Positions 18,510-27,472 of a stretch of 64,000 nucleotides of DNA are shown piece after piece. Below the pieces are notes generated by a model. That model searched no databases, was not told the origin of the DNA, and worked only from the letters and a program-made list of their open reading frames with translations. Every line of letters starts with the position of its first letter. Within the stretch, counting starts at the first letter, position 1. Both the position numbers and the translations under genes were made by a program. Origin of the DNA: Picocystis sp. L7 (lineage: Eukaryota; Chlorophyta; Picocystophyceae; Picocystales; Picocystaceae); the NCBI GenBank assembly GCA_020975725.1, contig QXJR01000013.1:248001-312000 (forward strand). Direction: 5' to 3'.

Positions 18510-18805
18510 CTACAAGCGAACCCGCCGTGACCACCTCGTGCGTCGAAAACGCGCAGAATCGAGCACAACGTTTCGTGACCAGGGCATCCAAGGGATGCCT
18601 TGGCAGCCAGACGCGCCGTGCTTCCGGACCGCGCGAGCAAGGAAACGCACCATACACAGCAACGGTAGAAACGAGAACCATGTTCTACCTGCGGCGAACC
18701 CGAACCAGCGTAAGACGATCAACAAACTGTCCCGCTCGTCGCTCGCCTGTCAAGATCGCCTTCTGGAACTCCCTTGGATCCCTGGGGCAGGGATAGGTGA
18801 GGGGA

Positions 18806-21388
18806 TCAAACGCACGTTCCCAAGAAGGTGGCGACCTGGTCGGGATCGCTCGTGTCGAGGCGTGCAAAGTTCCGAACCAGATCGATGCAAGCTCGTTCGC
18901 GCGCTTCCATCTCGGTGGATGCGATCTTTTGAATGGGCCTCTTTTTCTGCAGGCACTCGATCACTTCCTGTGCTCGGACGAGCAGTGTTTCGTCCACGCC
19001 TGCCAGTCGACCGCACTGGATGCCAAAGGAGCTCGCAGTGGTGCCAGGGACTACCTTGTACAGGTACACCAGTTCTTCAATTGGACTGCCATTTCCAGCA
19101 TTGCAGATGTACTCCATGGTTATGTGGTTGATGTGCCTTGAAGGTGCCAGGTGCCTTGGGTCGCCCAGTTCAGAGAAGTGCGTGCAAGCAATCACTTTTG
19201 GAGGGAGCGGTTTCGATGCCAAGAACTCCAACGTGGAACCTAGCAATGCCAATCCATCCTCTGCATGTGTACCTTTTCCGAATTCGTCGATGATGAGGAG
19301 AGATCTGGGCGTTGCATTGTGCAGCATGTTGGAAACTTGTGTGAGATCAATCATGAATGCACTCTGCGGAATGTTCATTGTCTCACGCGAAGCAATTCGA
19401 GTAAATATTCGGTCTGTAAGTCCAATAGTGCAGGAATCTGCAGGGACAAAGCTTCCAATGTGGGCCATGAACGTGATGAGGGCCACCTGCTTACCGTAGA
19501 TGCTTTTTCCAGAGTAGTTAGGACCTGTGAGTAGATGAATCCTACCTTCGGTGTTCTTTATGTCTGTGGAATTCGGCACAAAGCATTCAACTGCTAGTTC
19601 GCTTAACGGATGACGTCCGTTAACAATCTGTAGCACGTTTTCTTGAGTTATTTTAGGTCTGAAATAATTTTGCTCTCTGGCAGCTTTGGCAAAGGACAGG
19701 AAACAGTCCACTTCTGCAACTGCGCTGGTTGCGGTGAGCAGAATCCCGCTGTGATCCAGGACCTTGGTCAGCAGCTCACGTAGAATGGAGTTCTCGATAT
19801 CACGGATTTTGTTGAAGAGGTCTCCATAGGTCTGGTTCAGCTCTTCAGTGGCATCTGTGTGATAGTAGACCGAGTCCGTCGTCTGGAAAGCAATCTTGTA
19901 GTCGGAGAAAGTATCCGTGAGAATCGGATCATAGCCATCGCCAGCAATTTGCATCAGGTAGCCAATCTGAGGAATAAGCACTACCGACCACTGTTGTTGG
20001 GACCATTCTGGCCGTTGGAGGCAAGCAGGGATCTTTGATAGCTCTGCTTCCACGACCTTTGTGAGTAAATCTTGGAGTCCGGAGTACTGTCGCTTCATCT
20101 CGTCCAGTTCGGGAGAAAGGCCTTGGGATACAACCATGCTTGTGTCTTCTCCAGATTCCTCCAATTCTTGAAGATCTAGAATTTCTCCGATCAAAGTGTG
20201 CAGACTCCCTAAATTCTCGTCTACACCCCACACAAGCTTCCTAATAGGGACTGGAATCGCCTGCCCAGGGTTCACTCGTTCATGTGAGACTGCGAAAGAG
20301 GCGGCCATCTCACGGAGTCGGACCAGAGCCAGGATCGATTCAGTGAGGCTGCACCAGTCCCGGAGGCAATCAAGTTGACAACCAGCACCTTGCAGTCTGC
20401 TTATCATCTTTGGCACATCGCGTACTTCTTTCAGACCATCAGTAAGGCATGGAACCATCCCGATTGGGTCACAGACCAAGAATTCAACAGCATCCAATCG
20501 TGTATCAATCATCTCCAAGTTCAGTATGGGTCTTGTCATCCATGTCTTCAGCAGCCGCCGCCCCATTTGAGTGATGCATTTGTTCAACAGGCCAAACAAG
20601 GAAAATCCTTCTTTTGCTGCACCGACACCCATGAATGAGGGATGCCGTTCTTCCTGAAATACCTGCAATGCAGTGTATGTTGCCTGCTCGAGAATGAGGA
20701 ATCCATCTGCCCGTAGTTGCTTGATGTCGTTCAACAGGATTTTGCTCCCCGATCCTTTTCCTGCAGTATCCCGATGTAAAAGCAAATGCTCTCTCTCCAA
20801 TATTCTGAGGAGTCCTCCAACCGAACGTGTGACCTGTTCATTCGACAGAGAAAAGATGGAGTTCAAGAACTGCAGCCTTTCTTGCGCTTGCAACTCTTGT
20901 GGCATGGCTGGCATAAAAACCCTGGACAAAATTTCAAGGGCCGCTGAGGTTTCGAAATTGCCACTTTTTTCGAGGAAGACATGCTCATCATCAGAATGTG
21001 AAGCTCCGTTTTCACCGATATGTGTCTGTTTTTCGTAGAGCACTGCCAGGAGGGCCTCGTCTGCACGGCTACTGGCGTAAACTGCAGTGGGATTTACTTG
21101 GCGCAGCATCGTCCTCAGGAAAGGGAATTGGCTTGAATTCGGATGTTCCCAATTGTAATCTTCGCTTCCTTCCACCACGTATAGGTTTCCACTGTCCAGT
21201 TCATAATACGCTACACCAAGCCTACCTTTGCCTTGGCTGATAGCCATGTATGTCTCTGAACGCGTCTCTTCCCCATCGATCACGTCCAATTCTTTGTTCA
21301 ACGCGCCCGATCCTGCCCTTACAATCTCGGCGCCTGTGTCCACCCTCTCCTGGCCTGCCTGCGTATCTCGTTGTGCGTTTCTTGCCAT
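18806..21388 (-). CDS. MSH5: Meiotic MutS homologue MSH5
   Basis: 860 residues, intronless, from the ATG at 21388. It lacks the mismatch-recognition domain I, as MSH4/MSH5 do. Features: YMAISQGKGRLGVAYYELDS (near residue 50), clamp and lever domains, then the ATPase with Walker A TGPNYSGKS (about 620), FTRIASRETMNIPQSAFMID, Walker B LLIIDEFGKGT (about 697) and GLALLGSTLEFLASKPLPPK. The KSIYGKQV and SFVPADS context is MSH5-like rather than MSH4-like. It forms a clamp with MSH4 that stabilises crossover intermediates. Presence of an intact frame suggests the organism keeps a meiotic programme. Confidence 0.93.
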   Translation of the reverse strand: MARNAQRDTQAGQERVDTGAEIVRAGSGALNKELDVIDGEETRSETYMAISQGKGRLGVAYYELDSGNLYVVEGSEDYNWEHPNSSQFPFLRTMLRQVNPTAVYASSRADEALLAVLYEKQTHIGENGASHSDDEHVFLEKSGNFETSAALEILSRVFMPAMPQELQAQERLQFLNSIFSLSNEQVTRSVGGLLRILEREHLLLHRDTAGKGSGSKILLNDIKQLRADGFLILEQATYTALQVFQEERHPSFMGVGAAKEGFSLFGLLNKCITQMGRRLLKTWMTRPILNLEMIDTRLDAVEFLVCDPIGMVPCLTDGLKEVRDVPKMISRLQGAGCQLDCLRDWCSLTESILALVRLREMAASFAVSHERVNPGQAIPVPIRKLVWGVDENLGSLHTLIGEILDLQELEESGEDTSMVVSQGLSPELDEMKRQYSGLQDLLTKVVEAELSKIPACLQRPEWSQQQWSVVLIPQIGYLMQIAGDGYDPILTDTFSDYKIAFQTTDSVYYHTDATEELNQTYGDLFNKIRDIENSILRELLTKVLDHSGILLTATSAVAEVDCFLSFAKAAREQNYFRPKITQENVLQIVNGRHPLSELAVECFVPNSTDIKNTEGRIHLLTGPNYSGKSIYGKQVALITFMAHIGSFVPADSCTIGLTDRIFTRIASRETMNIPQSAFMIDLTQVSNMLHNATPRSLLIIDEFGKGTHAEDGLALLGSTLEFLASKPLPPKVIACTHFSELGDPRHLAPSRHINHITMEYICNAGNGSPIEELVYLYKVVPGTTASSFGIQCGRLAGVDETLLVRAQEVIECLQKKRPIQKIASTEMEARERACIDLVRNFARLDTSDPDQVATFLGTCV

Positions 21389-22309
21389 CCCGTTCGCTGG
21401 CGGCTCGCAGCTATTCCTTCCTTGCTCCGGATCGGCCTTCGGAAGAAGCTTCGATCTTCCGTCTCGCGAGGACCCGAAGTTCGGCTGGAACACGACAAAT
21501 CTGGCGTGCTTTGCTCGTGCTGGGGTCGTTGGTGGGTTCCTCCCCTGCTTCCCTCACAGACCCCACCCAGGGGCGTGCTTCGGTCCTGCTCGACCGTGCC
21601 TTCCCCCCGGGAGGAACGAGCACCGTCCAAGAAAACGTCTCCAGGACCGAGGGATGGACGCGATCGTCCATTCGTGTCCGACGCGTCATGCTGGGATCGA
21701 ATCGATGGCCCATGGTTCCTGCTCCCAAGCGGCCAGGTGCGTGCGCTGGCGACCTCGATGACCCGACTTTCGCCCCCTGCTGTAAGTGGGACGATGCGGC
21801 GCCATGCGCAGTGCATCCTGGGAAGCGACGTTGAACGGTGGTAAACTCGAAAAAGCATCCGTGGCGAAGGTGGTGGAGGGTCTGGTTTTCATCGCACCCA
21901 ACAGCGCCGACCTATCCATCCAGCTGCAGGGTCGACCTTGAAGATCGTCCCTCGAGCATGCCACCCACGGGACGAGCGGGACCCACGCAATGCCATCGTG
22001 CCTGCCGAAGTAGCCACGTTGAAAGGTAGCTTCGTTGCACTGCCTCCTGCCACTTGTTCCATCCATCCGGAACCCGAGGGGTCGTCCGGGCCATCTCCTG
22101 CCCCCAAACTCCCACGTGGCGATTCCAAGGGGACAGATCGGATCCACACCCGTTGTGTCCGCCCATCACTCCCCCTCCCCCATCTGGGTTATCCCTTCGG
22201 GTTAACTCGAGCAACTGGGAACGAGACCAGTGGAGGATTGCATCGTCGATCTCCGCCATCGTCGCACCGACGAGAAGCAAGCCGCGCGCCTCTCCCTCGT
22301 TTGCACGCC
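21389..22309. promoter_or_regulatory. Divergent intergenic region, MSH5 / pentapeptide protein
   Basis: 920 bp. Near the right side it holds GGGTTATCCCTTCGGGTTAAC (22186-22206), built like the TTAACC elements of other promoters. Several minus-strand frames (21750-22260) look partly coding, for example MAEIDDAILHWSRSQLLEL and KLPFNVATSAGTMALRGS, in three different phases. They could be exons of a small unresolved gene; I could not join them convincingly. Confidence 0.35.
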
Positions 22310-23303
22310 ATGAACATCGCGACGGCGTGCGGTGCGAACGCGAATGTGGGGCTGGGAGCGAAGGTGAGGAACGAACGAGACCTTGAAGGATCGGTGGTGT
22401 CGGAACACGGTCGGACGAGTCGCAGCGCGCTGCGGATCACGTCGCGTCCTGTGCGGTGTCGGAACCGAAGACTCGGACAGGCGCGATGCGTGCGTTCGTC
22501 ATGGATCGCTGCAGCAACTGAGCTTGCCGGTTCTGCGGCGGACTGACGGGATGAATGCGCGAACGGCGCGGCACGCGATCACTTCTTCTTGGGCAAAGGG
22601 ACTGGCGCTGAACAGGAGGAGCGCGACGAAGGGCTGCAGGGTCGACGTTGCACGCCGTGCGGCTCCAACCGTCGTGCGATGTGCGGCAGAGGGGCATCCT
22701 GCCCATCTGCGTGAGAGGAGCGGCAGCAGTGCTGCAGCCTTGCTGGCCACGTGCCTCGCCAGTGCAACGTTGCTGTTCGCGCCAATGGACGCGAGCGCGG
22801 TGGTTGGAGGAAAGGTGCGTCTGGAAAGAGAGACCCGTCCGTGCTCAGTGCGAGCCTTGGCATGGACTTCGCTGACGCGTTGATCCGTTCCGGTTGCACT
22901 CCAGGGCAACGCTTCCACTCCTCTGTCAGGTCTGGACCTCTCCAATCAGGACCTGCGCAACAATGACTACACCAAATCAGTGTTGAAGCAGACCAAGTTC
23001 GACGGTTCGAACTTGACGGGAGTGTCCTTTTTCGCCTGTTTCGCCAAGGGTGCGACGTTTCAAGGTGCGAACTTGAGCTTGGCCGACCTCGAGCAGGGAG
23101 ACTTCGAGGGAGCGGACTTCACCAACGCGGTGTTGGAGGGTGCGTTCGTGAACGCGGCCAATTTGACGGGCATCAAGTTTGAAGGAAGCGACTGGACGGA
23201 CGTGGTGTTGCGAAAGGACGTGTACCAGCAGCTGTGCGCCAAGGCGTCCGGTACCAATCCCACCACCGGCGTGGACACCCGCGACAGCTTGTCTTGCGAG
23301 TGA
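22310..23303 (+). CDS. Thylakoid-lumen pentapeptide-repeat protein
   Basis: Exons 22310-22363, 22515-22814 and 22905-23303; introns 151 nt (GTGAGG..CTGCAG) and 90 nt (GTGCGT..CTCCAG), all phase 0; 250 residues. The first two exons encode a bipartite transit peptide: a basic stromal part (AITSSWAKGLALNRRSATK) and a hydrophobic lumen signal (SAAALLATCLASATLLF) ending APMDASA, a typical processing site. The last exon has A(D/N)LxG-type repeats: GANLSLADLEQGDFEGADF, AVLEGAFVNAANLTGIKFEG. It resembles plant TL15/TL17 lumen proteins, which fold as right-handed quadrilateral helices; biochemical role unknown. Confidence 0.85.
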
Positions 23304-23508
23304 CGCCTCCCATCTGCCTGTAACCACTCGTTGCTGCTTCGATCCACCCCTTTCTCCAAGGTGGGATCCGGATTCACGACGCTCGTATCCGCACGCGATG
23401 GAATCTCCATGACGTCGGTCGCATCCGTGCATTCCCTCCCAAAAAAAGAATATTCCTCGGGGATACTCCGCCGAGGGGACACGGGGCGAACCCCGAGGGC
23501 TCCCCCCC
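23304..23508. other. Intergenic, with GAATATTC palindrome
   Basis: 205 bp between the pentapeptide gene and the transposon. Contains GAATATTC at 23448-23455 and GGGGATACTCCGCCGAGGGG-like inverted GC elements, similar in style to promoters elsewhere. Confidence 0.35.
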
Positions 23509-23516
23509 CCTCAGCC
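23509..23516. repeat. Left target-site duplication CCTCAGCC
   Basis: The 8-bp CCTCAGCC directly abuts the transposon start and is repeated exactly at 27465-27472 directly after its end. Eight bases is the duplication length of hAT transposases. Confidence 0.85.
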
Positions 23517-23587
23517 CAATTAGGGATAGTGTCGAATCAATTGAATTAAAGGCACAGAAACAGCAAGCGTTTCCCACACTGTCTCTC

Positions 23588-24472
23588 TCAAGGGGGGGTG
23601 CTGCATATGCTCAATATGCAGCAGAGTGGGGAAAAGGGGAAAATCGGGATTCCATCGGGGTGTCCAGAAGCAGCGCCGATCATGGCGCGGCTCGGGACAA
23701 CATCGGACCCGCGCACAGGCGCACGAGTGATCAACGCGCACCTCTGCGCCGGCCCCTCGACACAGGATGATCTGGTGGACCTCCATGTAGAGGGAGAAGG
23801 CAAAATCGTACGTGATGGGAGGATGCTGCGCGTCGATTCGAGGCCGTCCTGCAGCTCGTGCAGGAGCTCCAGGACGCTGCTGCGTGTCGATTCGAGGCCG
23901 TCCTGCAACTCGTGCAGGAGCTCCAGGACGCTGCTGCGTGTCGATTCGAGGCCGTCCTGCAGCTCGTGCAGGAGCTCCAGGACGCTGCTGCGCGTCGATT
24001 CGAGGCCGTCCTGCAGCTCGTGCAGGAGCTCCAGGACGCTGCTGCGTGTCGATTCGAGGCCGTCCTGCAGCTCGTGCAGGAGCTCCAGGACGCTGCTGCG
24101 CGTCGATTCGAGGCCGTCCTGCAGCTCGTGCAGGAGCTCCAGGACGCTGCTGCGCGTCGATTCGAGGCCGTCCTGCAGCTCGTGCAGGAGCTCCAGGACG
24201 CTGCTGCGTGTCGATTCGAGGCCGTCCTGCAGCTCGTGCAGGAGCTCCAGGACGCTGCTGCGTGTCGATTCGAGGCCGTCCTGCAGCTCGTGCAGGAGCT
24301 CCAGGACGCTGCTGCTCGTCGATTCGAGGCCGTCCTGCAGCTCGTGCAGGAGCTCCAGGACTCGTTTTTTCAGGCGTTCTAAGAGCATGGAAGCGCAAGT
24401 TGCACTAGTGTTTTGCATTCTCTTGTTGTTTATTATCTTAAATTGTATGGTGAACAGTGGTGTTCTCTTCAT
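23588..24472 (-). CDS. Transposon ORF2, 18-residue helical repeats (left copy)
   Basis: 294 residues from a true ATG at 24472. A 36-residue basic N-terminus (MKRTPLFTIQFKIINNKRMQ) leads into ten copies of VLELLHELQDGLESTRSS, whose pattern of hydrophobic residues predicts amphipathic helices, then a basic Ser/Pro-rich tail. Other strands and frames are also open through the array, so coding is not proven; this frame is preferred because it starts with an ATG before the repeats and reads in the same direction as ORF1. No known family. Confidence 0.4.
   Translation of the reverse strand: MKRTPLFTIQFKIINNKRMQNTSATCASMLLERLKKRVLELLHELQDGLESTSSSVLELLHELQDGLESTRSSVLELLHELQDGLESTRSSVLELLHELQDGLESTRSSVLELLHELQDGLESTRSSVLELLHELQDGLESTRSSVLELLHELQDGLESTRSSVLELLHELQDGLESTRSSVLELLHELQDGLESTRSSVLELLHELQDGLESTRSILPSRTILPSPSTWRSTRSSCVEGPAQRCALITRAPVRGSDVVPSRAMIGAASGHPDGIPIFPFSPLCCILSICSTPP
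23831..24360. repeat. 54-bp tandem array, left arm, about 10 copies
   Basis: Unit of 54 bp (GTCCTGGAGCTCCTGCACG... on the minus strand), nearly identical copies differing at a few sites (ACGCGC/ACACGC, CTGCAG/TTGCAG). Because 54 is a multiple of three and the unit lacks stops, several frames stay open through the whole array; on the minus strand it reads VLELLHELQDGLESTRSS. Confidence 0.95.
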
Positions 24473-24627
24473 GTTTTTTTAGGTGGTGTGGTATGGTGTC
24501 GTGTGTATGTTATGGCCATTTGCTACTGCAATATGGATCACTTTAAAACCTTCTATCTCTTGCGAGCTGTTTTCTGAGGATGTTTAAGAAAGAATTCTGA
24601 TTTTTGATTCCTATGCATACATTTGTA

Positions 24628-25452
24628 CTAATGTGTGAGCCTTTTAGCGAGATACTCAAAGATATCCAGTGCACTCCAAGATTTCGTGTGCCAGAGTACC
24701 TCCTTAACTTGAGCAAGGGACATGTGTTGGATGAAAAGTTCTAGCATATCCTTTGCTTGCTCTCGTTGCTGTATACTCGGGCGGTCGAAAGATTGCCACT
24801 CATGCTTGTCAAATGGCCACCATGGTGCATGTTGTGCAAGTATAACTTTTCGTTCGTTGTGGAGCTCATCTTTTGTAACTTTTAAACGTCTAAAAGCAAG
24901 TGTTTTTGATTTCCCTGGAATTCCATTTACAATTGCACGTTGACAAATACGCACCGCTGCACACTGTTCATCAATGCAAAGGGAACTATTAACGACAGCT
25001 CCACGTTGTAATGGGCACGTCCGAGGCACCAGGTGCCCCGTTTTTTTTTTCGGCAAGCCTCTTGTCAACTTGTGCACCTCACCTCCAAATGTTAGTGACG
25101 GACGTTTAGGAGTAGCAACGGAAAGCCACGCATGCCCGCCATTTGCGACGGACCGGGAAAGGTATGCGCAGTCTCCGGCGCCGCTTACGTACCCTTTGAT
25201 CGCGCAGAACCAGCCGGAGACGCAGCCGTCGTCGGCACAGGCCGTTTGGAACCCGATACCTTTCCTCCCCAAGAGGGAGAATCCTCTTCCAACTTTATTG
25301 CTACAGGGGCGGTATATTTGTTGTGTCCCTTGCGAGCAGTTCATGACGTCTTTCGAACCATACATTCGCACAATATTGATATGCAAAGGGTCTTCCCTAC
25401 CTTCCTTTGAGCTCAAGATGTTAGTCCACGCTTCCATTTCCGCAATTTCCAT
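24628..25452 (-). CDS. Transposon ORF1, unknown protein (intact only in left arm)
   Basis: 274 residues from the ATG at 25452, near the centre of the palindrome. The N-terminal half is cysteine- and glycine-rich (CADDGCVSGWFCAIKGY); the C-terminal half is basic then acidic-aromatic (APWWPFDKHEWQSFDRPSIQ, VLWHTKSWSALDIFEYLAK). I recognise no transposase catalytic motif or domain. In the right arm the matching ORF is cut by the 407-bp deletion and only its start and the last 108 residues remain (25649-25975). ORF1 and ORF2 read outward from the centre. Confidence 0.45.
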   Translation of the reverse strand: MEIAEMEAWTNILSSKEGREDPLHINIVRMYGSKDVMNCSQGTQQIYRPCSNKVGRGFSLLGRKGIGFQTACADDGCVSGWFCAIKGYVSGAGDCAYLSRSVANGGHAWLSVATPKRPSLTFGGEVHKLTRGLPKKKTGHLVPRTCPLQRGAVVNSSLCIDEQCAAVRICQRAIVNGIPGKSKTLAFRRLKVTKDELHNERKVILAQHAPWWPFDKHEWQSFDRPSIQQREQAKDMLELFIQHMSLAQVKEVLWHTKSWSALDIFEYLAKRLTH

Positions 25453-25648
25453 CAATCAAGAAGCTCATTGTCTAAACTTCATTGATCATTTGGACCTTGG
25501 ATACATTCAAGAATTGCTTTTGTTCTAGACAAGTTTATACAATGAGCTTCTTGATTGATGGAAATTGCGGAAATGGAAGCGTGGACTAACATCTTGAGCT
25601 CAAAGGAAGGTAGGGAAGACCCTTTGCATTGATGAACAGTGTGCAGCG

Positions 25649-25975
25649 GTGCGTATTTGTCAACGTGCAATTGTAAATGGAATTCCAGGGAAATCAAAAA
25701 CACTTGCTTTTAGACGTTTAAAAGTTACAAAAGATGAGCTCCACAACGAACGAAAAGTTATACTTGCACAACATGCACCATGGTGGCCATTTGACAAGCA
25801 TGAGTGGCAATCTTTCGACCGCCCGAGTATACAGCAACGAGAGCAAGCAAAGGATATGCTAGAACTTTTCATCCAACACATGTCCCTTGCTCAAGTTAAG
25901 GAGGTACTCTGGCACACGAAATCTTGGAGTGCACTGGATATCTTTGAGTATCTCGCTAAAAGGCTCACACATTAG
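25649..25975 (+). pseudogene. Right-arm remnant of transposon ORF1
   Basis: Identical in protein to the last 108 residues of ORF1 (ICQRAIVNGIPGKSKTLAFR to YLAKRLTH) on the opposite strand. The preceding part is lost: the short frame starting at 25558 stops at the deletion junction (about 25630), where ATGCAAAGGG, which borders the missing segment on both sides in the left arm (24974 and 25381), is present once. Confidence 0.8.
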
Positions 25976-26130
25976 TACAAATGTATGCATAGGAATCAAA
26001 AATCAGAATTCTTTCTTAAACATCCTCAGAAAACAGCTCGCAAGAGATAGAAGGTTTTAAAGTGATCCATATTGCAGTAGCAAATGGCCATAACATACAC
26101 ACGACACCATACCACACCACCTAAAAAAAC

Positions 26131-27393
26131 ATGAAGAGAACACCACTGTTCACCATACAATTTAAGATAATAAACAACAAGAGAATGCAAAACACTAGTG
26201 CAACTTGCGCTTCCATGCTCTTAGAACGCCTGAAAAAACGAGTCCTGGAGCTCCTGCACGAGCTGCAGGACGGCCTCGAATCGACGAGCAGCAGCGTCCT
26301 GGAGCTCCTGCACGAGCTGCAGGACGGCCTCGAATCGACACGCAGCAGCGTCCTGGAGCTCCTGCACGAGCTGCAGGACGGCCTCGAATCGACACGCAGC
26401 AGCGTCCTGGAGCTCCTGCACGAGCTGCAGGACGGCCTCGAATCGACGCGCAGCAGCGTCCTGGAGCTCCTGCACGAGCTGCAGGACGGCCTCGAATCGA
26501 CGCGCAGCAGCGTCCTGGAGCTCCTGCACGAGCTGCAGGACGGCCTCGAATCGACACGCAGCAGCGTCCTGGAGCTCCTGCACGAGCTGCAGGACGGCCT
26601 CGAATCGACGCGCAGCAGCGTCCTGGAGCTCCTGCACGAGCTGCAGGACGGCCTCGAATCGACACGCAGCAGCGTCCTGGAGCTCCTGCACGAGTTGCAG
26701 GACGGCCTCGAATCGACACGCAGCAGCGTCCTGGAGCTCCTGCACGAGCTGCAGGACGGCCTCGAATCGACACGCAGCAGCGTCCTGGAGCTCCTGCACG
26801 AGTTGCAGGACGGCCTCGAATCGACACGCAGCAGCGTCCTGGAGCTCCTGCACGAGCTGCAGGACGGCCTCGAATCGACGCGCAGCAGCGTCCTGGAGCT
26901 CCTGCACGAGCTGCAGGACGGCCTCGAATCGACGCGCAGCAGCGTCCTGGAGCTCCTGCACGAGCTGCAGGACGGCCTCGAATCGACGCGCAGCAGCGTC
27001 CTGGAGCTCCTGCACGAGCTGCAGGACGGCCTCGAATCGACGCGCAGCAGCGTCCTGGAGCTCCTGCACGAGCTGCAGGACGGCCTCGAATCGACGCGCA
27101 GCAGCGTCCTGGAGCTCCTGCACGAGCTGCAGGACGGCCTCGAATCGACGAGCAGCAGCCTCCCATCACGTACGATTTTGCCTTCTCCCTCTACATGGAG
27201 GTCCACCAGATCATCCTGTGTCGAGGGGCCGGCGCAGAGGTGCGCGTTGATCACTCGTGCGCCTGTGCGCGGGTCCGATGTTGTCCCGAGCCGCGCCATG
27301 ATCGGCGCTGCTTCTGGACACCCCGATGGAATCCCGATTTTCCCCTTTTCCCCACTCTGCTGCATATTGAGCATATGCAGCACCCCCCCTTGA
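26131..27393 (+). CDS. Transposon ORF2, right copy with 17 repeats
   Basis: 420 residues from the ATG at 26131; same N-terminus and tail as the left copy but 17 instead of 10 units. The first nine units carry the same order of variant codons in both arms and the extra units follow, so the array changed length after the arms were duplicated. Same caution about coding as for the left copy. Confidence 0.4.
   Translation: MKRTPLFTIQFKIINNKRMQNTSATCASMLLERLKKRVLELLHELQDGLESTSSSVLELLHELQDGLESTRSSVLELLHELQDGLESTRSSVLELLHELQDGLESTRSSVLELLHELQDGLESTRSSVLELLHELQDGLESTRSSVLELLHELQDGLESTRSSVLELLHELQDGLESTRSSVLELLHELQDGLESTRSSVLELLHELQDGLESTRSSVLELLHELQDGLESTRSSVLELLHELQDGLESTRSSVLELLHELQDGLESTRSSVLELLHELQDGLESTRSSVLELLHELQDGLESTRSSVLELLHELQDGLESTRSSVLELLHELQDGLESTSSSLPSRTILPSPSTWRSTRSSCVEGPAQRCALITRAPVRGSDVVPSRAMIGAASGHPDGIPIFPFSPLCCILSICSTPP
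26243..27150. repeat. 54-bp tandem array, right arm, about 17 copies
   Basis: Same 54-bp unit as the left array in inverted orientation; 908 bp, exactly 378 bp (seven units) longer than the left array. Confidence 0.95.
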
Positions 27394-27464
27394 GAGAGAC
27401 AGTGTGGGAAACGCTTGCTGTTTCTGTGCCTTTAATTCAATTGATTCGACACTATCCCTTACTG

Positions 27465-27472
27465 CCTCAGCC
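27465..27472. repeat. Right target-site duplication CCTCAGCC
   Basis: Exact copy of 23509-23516, directly after the right terminus. Confidence 0.85.

Larger units (their letters stand above)
23517..27464. mobile_element. Palindromic (foldback) DNA transposon, hAT-like
   Basis: 3,948-bp element made of a left arm 23517-25479 (1,963 bp), a 51-bp loop and a right arm 25531-27464 (1,934 bp) that is the reverse complement of the left. The ends read CAATTAGGGATAGTGTCGAA (left) and CAGTAAGGGATAGTGTCGAA (right, reverse strand), two mismatches. The 8-bp duplication and the CA-(n)-AGGGAT-type ends resemble hAT elements such as Ac; no hAT transposase is seen, so it is probably non-autonomous. The arms differ by a 407-bp deletion and seven tandem-repeat units: 1,963 - 407 + 378 = 1,934, so they are otherwise equal in length. 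Near-identity of the arms points to a recent inversion-duplication. Confidence 0.85.

Noticed and set aside
23831-27150. CRISPR-like array
   Set aside because: Units of 54 bp are directly adjacent without unique spacers, and the genome is eukaryotic.
23517-27464. Retroelement or Helitron origin of the palindrome
   Set aside because: No reverse transcriptase, poly(A) or 3' hairpin; the 8-bp duplication and inverted termini fit a cut-and-paste DNA transposon.
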